Below, in pieces: positions 12,752-14,058 of a stretch of DNA of 14,058 nt (within the stretch, counting starts at the first letter, position 1; each line of letters begins with the position of its first letter). The stretch is from Acetobacteraceae bacterium. Its GTDB lineage: Bacteria > Pseudomonadota > Alphaproteobacteria > Acetobacterales > Acetobacteraceae. A program made the position numbers and the translations under genes. The notes under the pieces are model-generated. The model worked only from the letters and a program-made list of their open reading frames with translations, did not search any database and was not told the origin of the DNA. The stretch covers positions 1 to 14,058 of the forward strand of contig JACMOQ010000475.1 in assembly GCA_014377905.1 (NCBI GenBank). The letters run 5' to 3'.

Positions 12752-14058
12752 CTATGCCACAGATTTCGGCAAGTCGCGGTATTTCTCAATCACGAAGCTC
12801 CGTCGCAACATCATCATCGGCGTGAGTTCGGGGTCCCCCGGTTCAAGTCGGCGATCGATAACGGTGAATGCACTAATTTTGGCCAGCGCAGTGGCATTTG
12901 TCCGATTGATTTCGCCTTGCAGCAAGTCCTGCACAGGACCCGATTGCACCAAGGTGGCAAAATTACCGGGGGCCAAATCCTGACTTTGCGCCCAATCATC
13001 CAACACGTCCTGGTTGACCATCAGCACGCAAGTGAGCGTCACACCACCTTCAGCGAGCACTAAAGCGTCCGCAATGAAGCGGCTGGCCCGCAATTCGGTC
13101 TCAAGCGTTGCCGGCATGACCACCTTGCCCGAAGCAAGTTCAATCAGATCGGACGCCCTGCCCTCAACGATCAATTTTCCGCCATCGATTCGACCGAGAT
13201 CCCCGGTGGCCAACCAACCCTCCACGCCGCCGATATCCCCCGCATTTTGGTAGCCAACCCCAAGATGCGGGCCACGCAGTTCGATCTCGCCATTAGGCGC
13301 TATTCGGATATCAAAACTCGCTATCGGGGCGTCAATGCTGGCAAGCCCACCAACCTCGGTCAATCCATAGAATTCGGTGAGCGAAATCCCAAGGGCCGCA
13401 AACTGACGCAGCAAAGCCGGTGCAACAGGGGCACCACCGACCCAGGCGCAGCGCAAGCGATCCAGCCCGATCGAGGCCAGCGCCGGCTTGATCACCAGTC
13501 GATGTGCGAATGCGCCCCCAGATCCAAGTGCCCAGTTGTAAAGGCCGCGTTGAATGGGTGTCGCACCCGCCGCCCGGGCGGTCAGTCCACCTCCGAGTCT
13601 TTGCCAAACCCGGGGCGGCGCAATCATCACCGTCGGGCGCACTTCGGCGAGATTTTCCGGTACCGTCTCCACGCTTTCGACCAGGTTGCTGATGCACCCG
13701 CCCGCCAGCGATAGATAAAGCCCCAGCACCCGCTCGGCATGCAGTGCCAGCGGCAGGAACGCCAGACGCTCGTCGCCGTCAATAATTTTTGCGAGCGCGA
13801 GACCAGCTCTCACCTGCACCATGATATTGCGGTTGCTTAACCGCACCCCACGCGGGGCGCCGACACTTCCAGCCGTATAGGCCAAGACCGCCACATCGTC
13901 CGATGCGACTTCAACAAAGCCCCCAGGTTTGCCGCGCGCCTGGAATACGGCGAGGCTTTCGCAAATCGGGTCGGCGAAATCATGCAGGCCTTTCATATCG
14001 AGAATGACAACGCGTTGCAGCTGCGGGCAGCGGTCACGAATATGCAGCACTTTGTCGA
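12752..14058 (-). CDS. AMP-dependent acyl-CoA synthetase-like protein, N-terminus beyond the window, active site divergent
   Basis: The frame runs from the right edge to a TAG at 12752, giving about 434 residues; the N-terminus is outside. The first visible residues (DKVLHIRDRCPQL) match the internal LLxxRDRxPxL segment of long-chain acyl-CoA synthetases, so the GTG at 14050 is not a start. Seen: the phosphate loop as YTAGSVGAPRG (13847-13879) instead of YTSGTTGxPKG, FYGLTEVGG in place of the usual YGxTE, and WLATGDLGRID. The usual GRKKD appears as GRASD, and the C-terminal motif reads ELTPMMMLRR where ELTPTxKLRR with a catalytic lysine is expected. The fold and layout are those of long-chain acyl-CoA ligases, which make acyl-AMP and then acyl-CoA. 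The substitutions suggest weak or altered catalysis. It is co-directional with the substrate-binding protein gene 57 bp downstream and probably in one operon with it. Confidence 0.85.
   Translation of the reverse strand, partial: DKVLHIRDRCPQLQRVVILDMKGLHDFADPICESLAVFQARGKPGGFVEVASDDVAVLAYTAGSVGAPRGVRLSNRNIMVQVRAGLALAKIIDGDERLAFLPLALHAERVLGLYLSLAGGCISNLVESVETVPENLAEVRPTVMIAPPRVWQRLGGGLTARAAGATPIQRGLYNWALGSGGAFAHRLVIKPALASIGLDRLRCAWVGGAPVAPALLRQFAALGISLTEFYGLTEVGGLASIDAPIASFDIRIAPNGEIELRGPHLGVGYQNAGDIGGVEGWLATGDLGRIDGGKLIVEGRASDLIELASGKVVMPATLETELRASRFIADALVLAEGGVTLTCVLMVNQDVLDDWAQSQDLAPGNFATLVQSGPVQDLLQGEINRTNATALAKISAFTVIDRRLEPGDPELTPMMMLRRSFVIEKYRDLPKSVA

Noticed and set aside
14041..14050. 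GTG at 14050 as the start of the acyl-CoA synthetase-like gene
   Set aside because: The codons before it remain open to the edge and continue the conserved DKxLxxRDR segment, so the gene begins outside the window.
1..14058. Defence system, CRISPR array, prophage or transposon
   Set aside because: I saw no regularly spaced repeats, transposase, integrase, nuclease or restriction motifs. Nearly all the sequence is covered by metabolic, transport, envelope and regulatory genes.

Overview
The window looks like a chromosomal segment of an alphaproteobacterium with moderately high GC. The supporting markers are a ChpT-type histidine phosphotransferase, an EipB/DUF1849 envelope protein, a gloB gene divergent from a methyltransferase, and a GTTC-N7-GTTC LexA box, which is the alphaproteobacterial SOS motif. 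A Rhodospirillales/Acetobacteraceae-like host is my best guess, but a weak one. Twelve protein genes fill the window almost completely. Two are cut by the window ends. I see no tRNA, rRNA, CRISPR array, insertion sequence or phage gene.

Left part (1-4804, all minus strand). A PEP-mutase/isocitrate-lyase superfamily enzyme is cut at the left edge and has its own candidate promoter. Upstream of it lies a tight four-gene block, read from right to left: moaA (first step of molybdopterin synthesis), a 376-residue protein with a DUF1796-like (putative papain-like cysteine peptidase) C-terminal half, an 80-residue acyl carrier protein, and a stand-alone adenylating enzyme. The junctions are TAATG, ATGA and ATGA, so the four genes are very likely translationally coupled. 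The last three form an activate-carry-transfer set that I cannot match to a named pathway. This is the most novel-looking part of the window.

Middle (4805-7887). An intergenic region with a perfect 8-bp inverted repeat separates moaA from chpT, which reads rightward. A SAM-dependent methyltransferase (minus) is divergent from gloB (glyoxalase II), and gloB is followed by a glutathione S-transferase-like gene. gloB and the GST-like gene suggest a glutathione/methylglyoxal detoxification pair.

Right part (7888-14058). A branched-chain-amino-acid-type ABC substrate-binding protein (minus, with no adjacent permease or ATPase gene) is divergent from eipB (periplasmic envelope integrity). A PA0069-family radical SAM protein follows, preceded by a perfect LexA box, so it is probably part of the DNA damage response. 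A strong hairpin terminator separates it from a convergent second substrate-binding protein. Upstream of that gene is an acyl-CoA synthetase-like gene, cut at the right edge, whose usual active-site lysines appear to be replaced.
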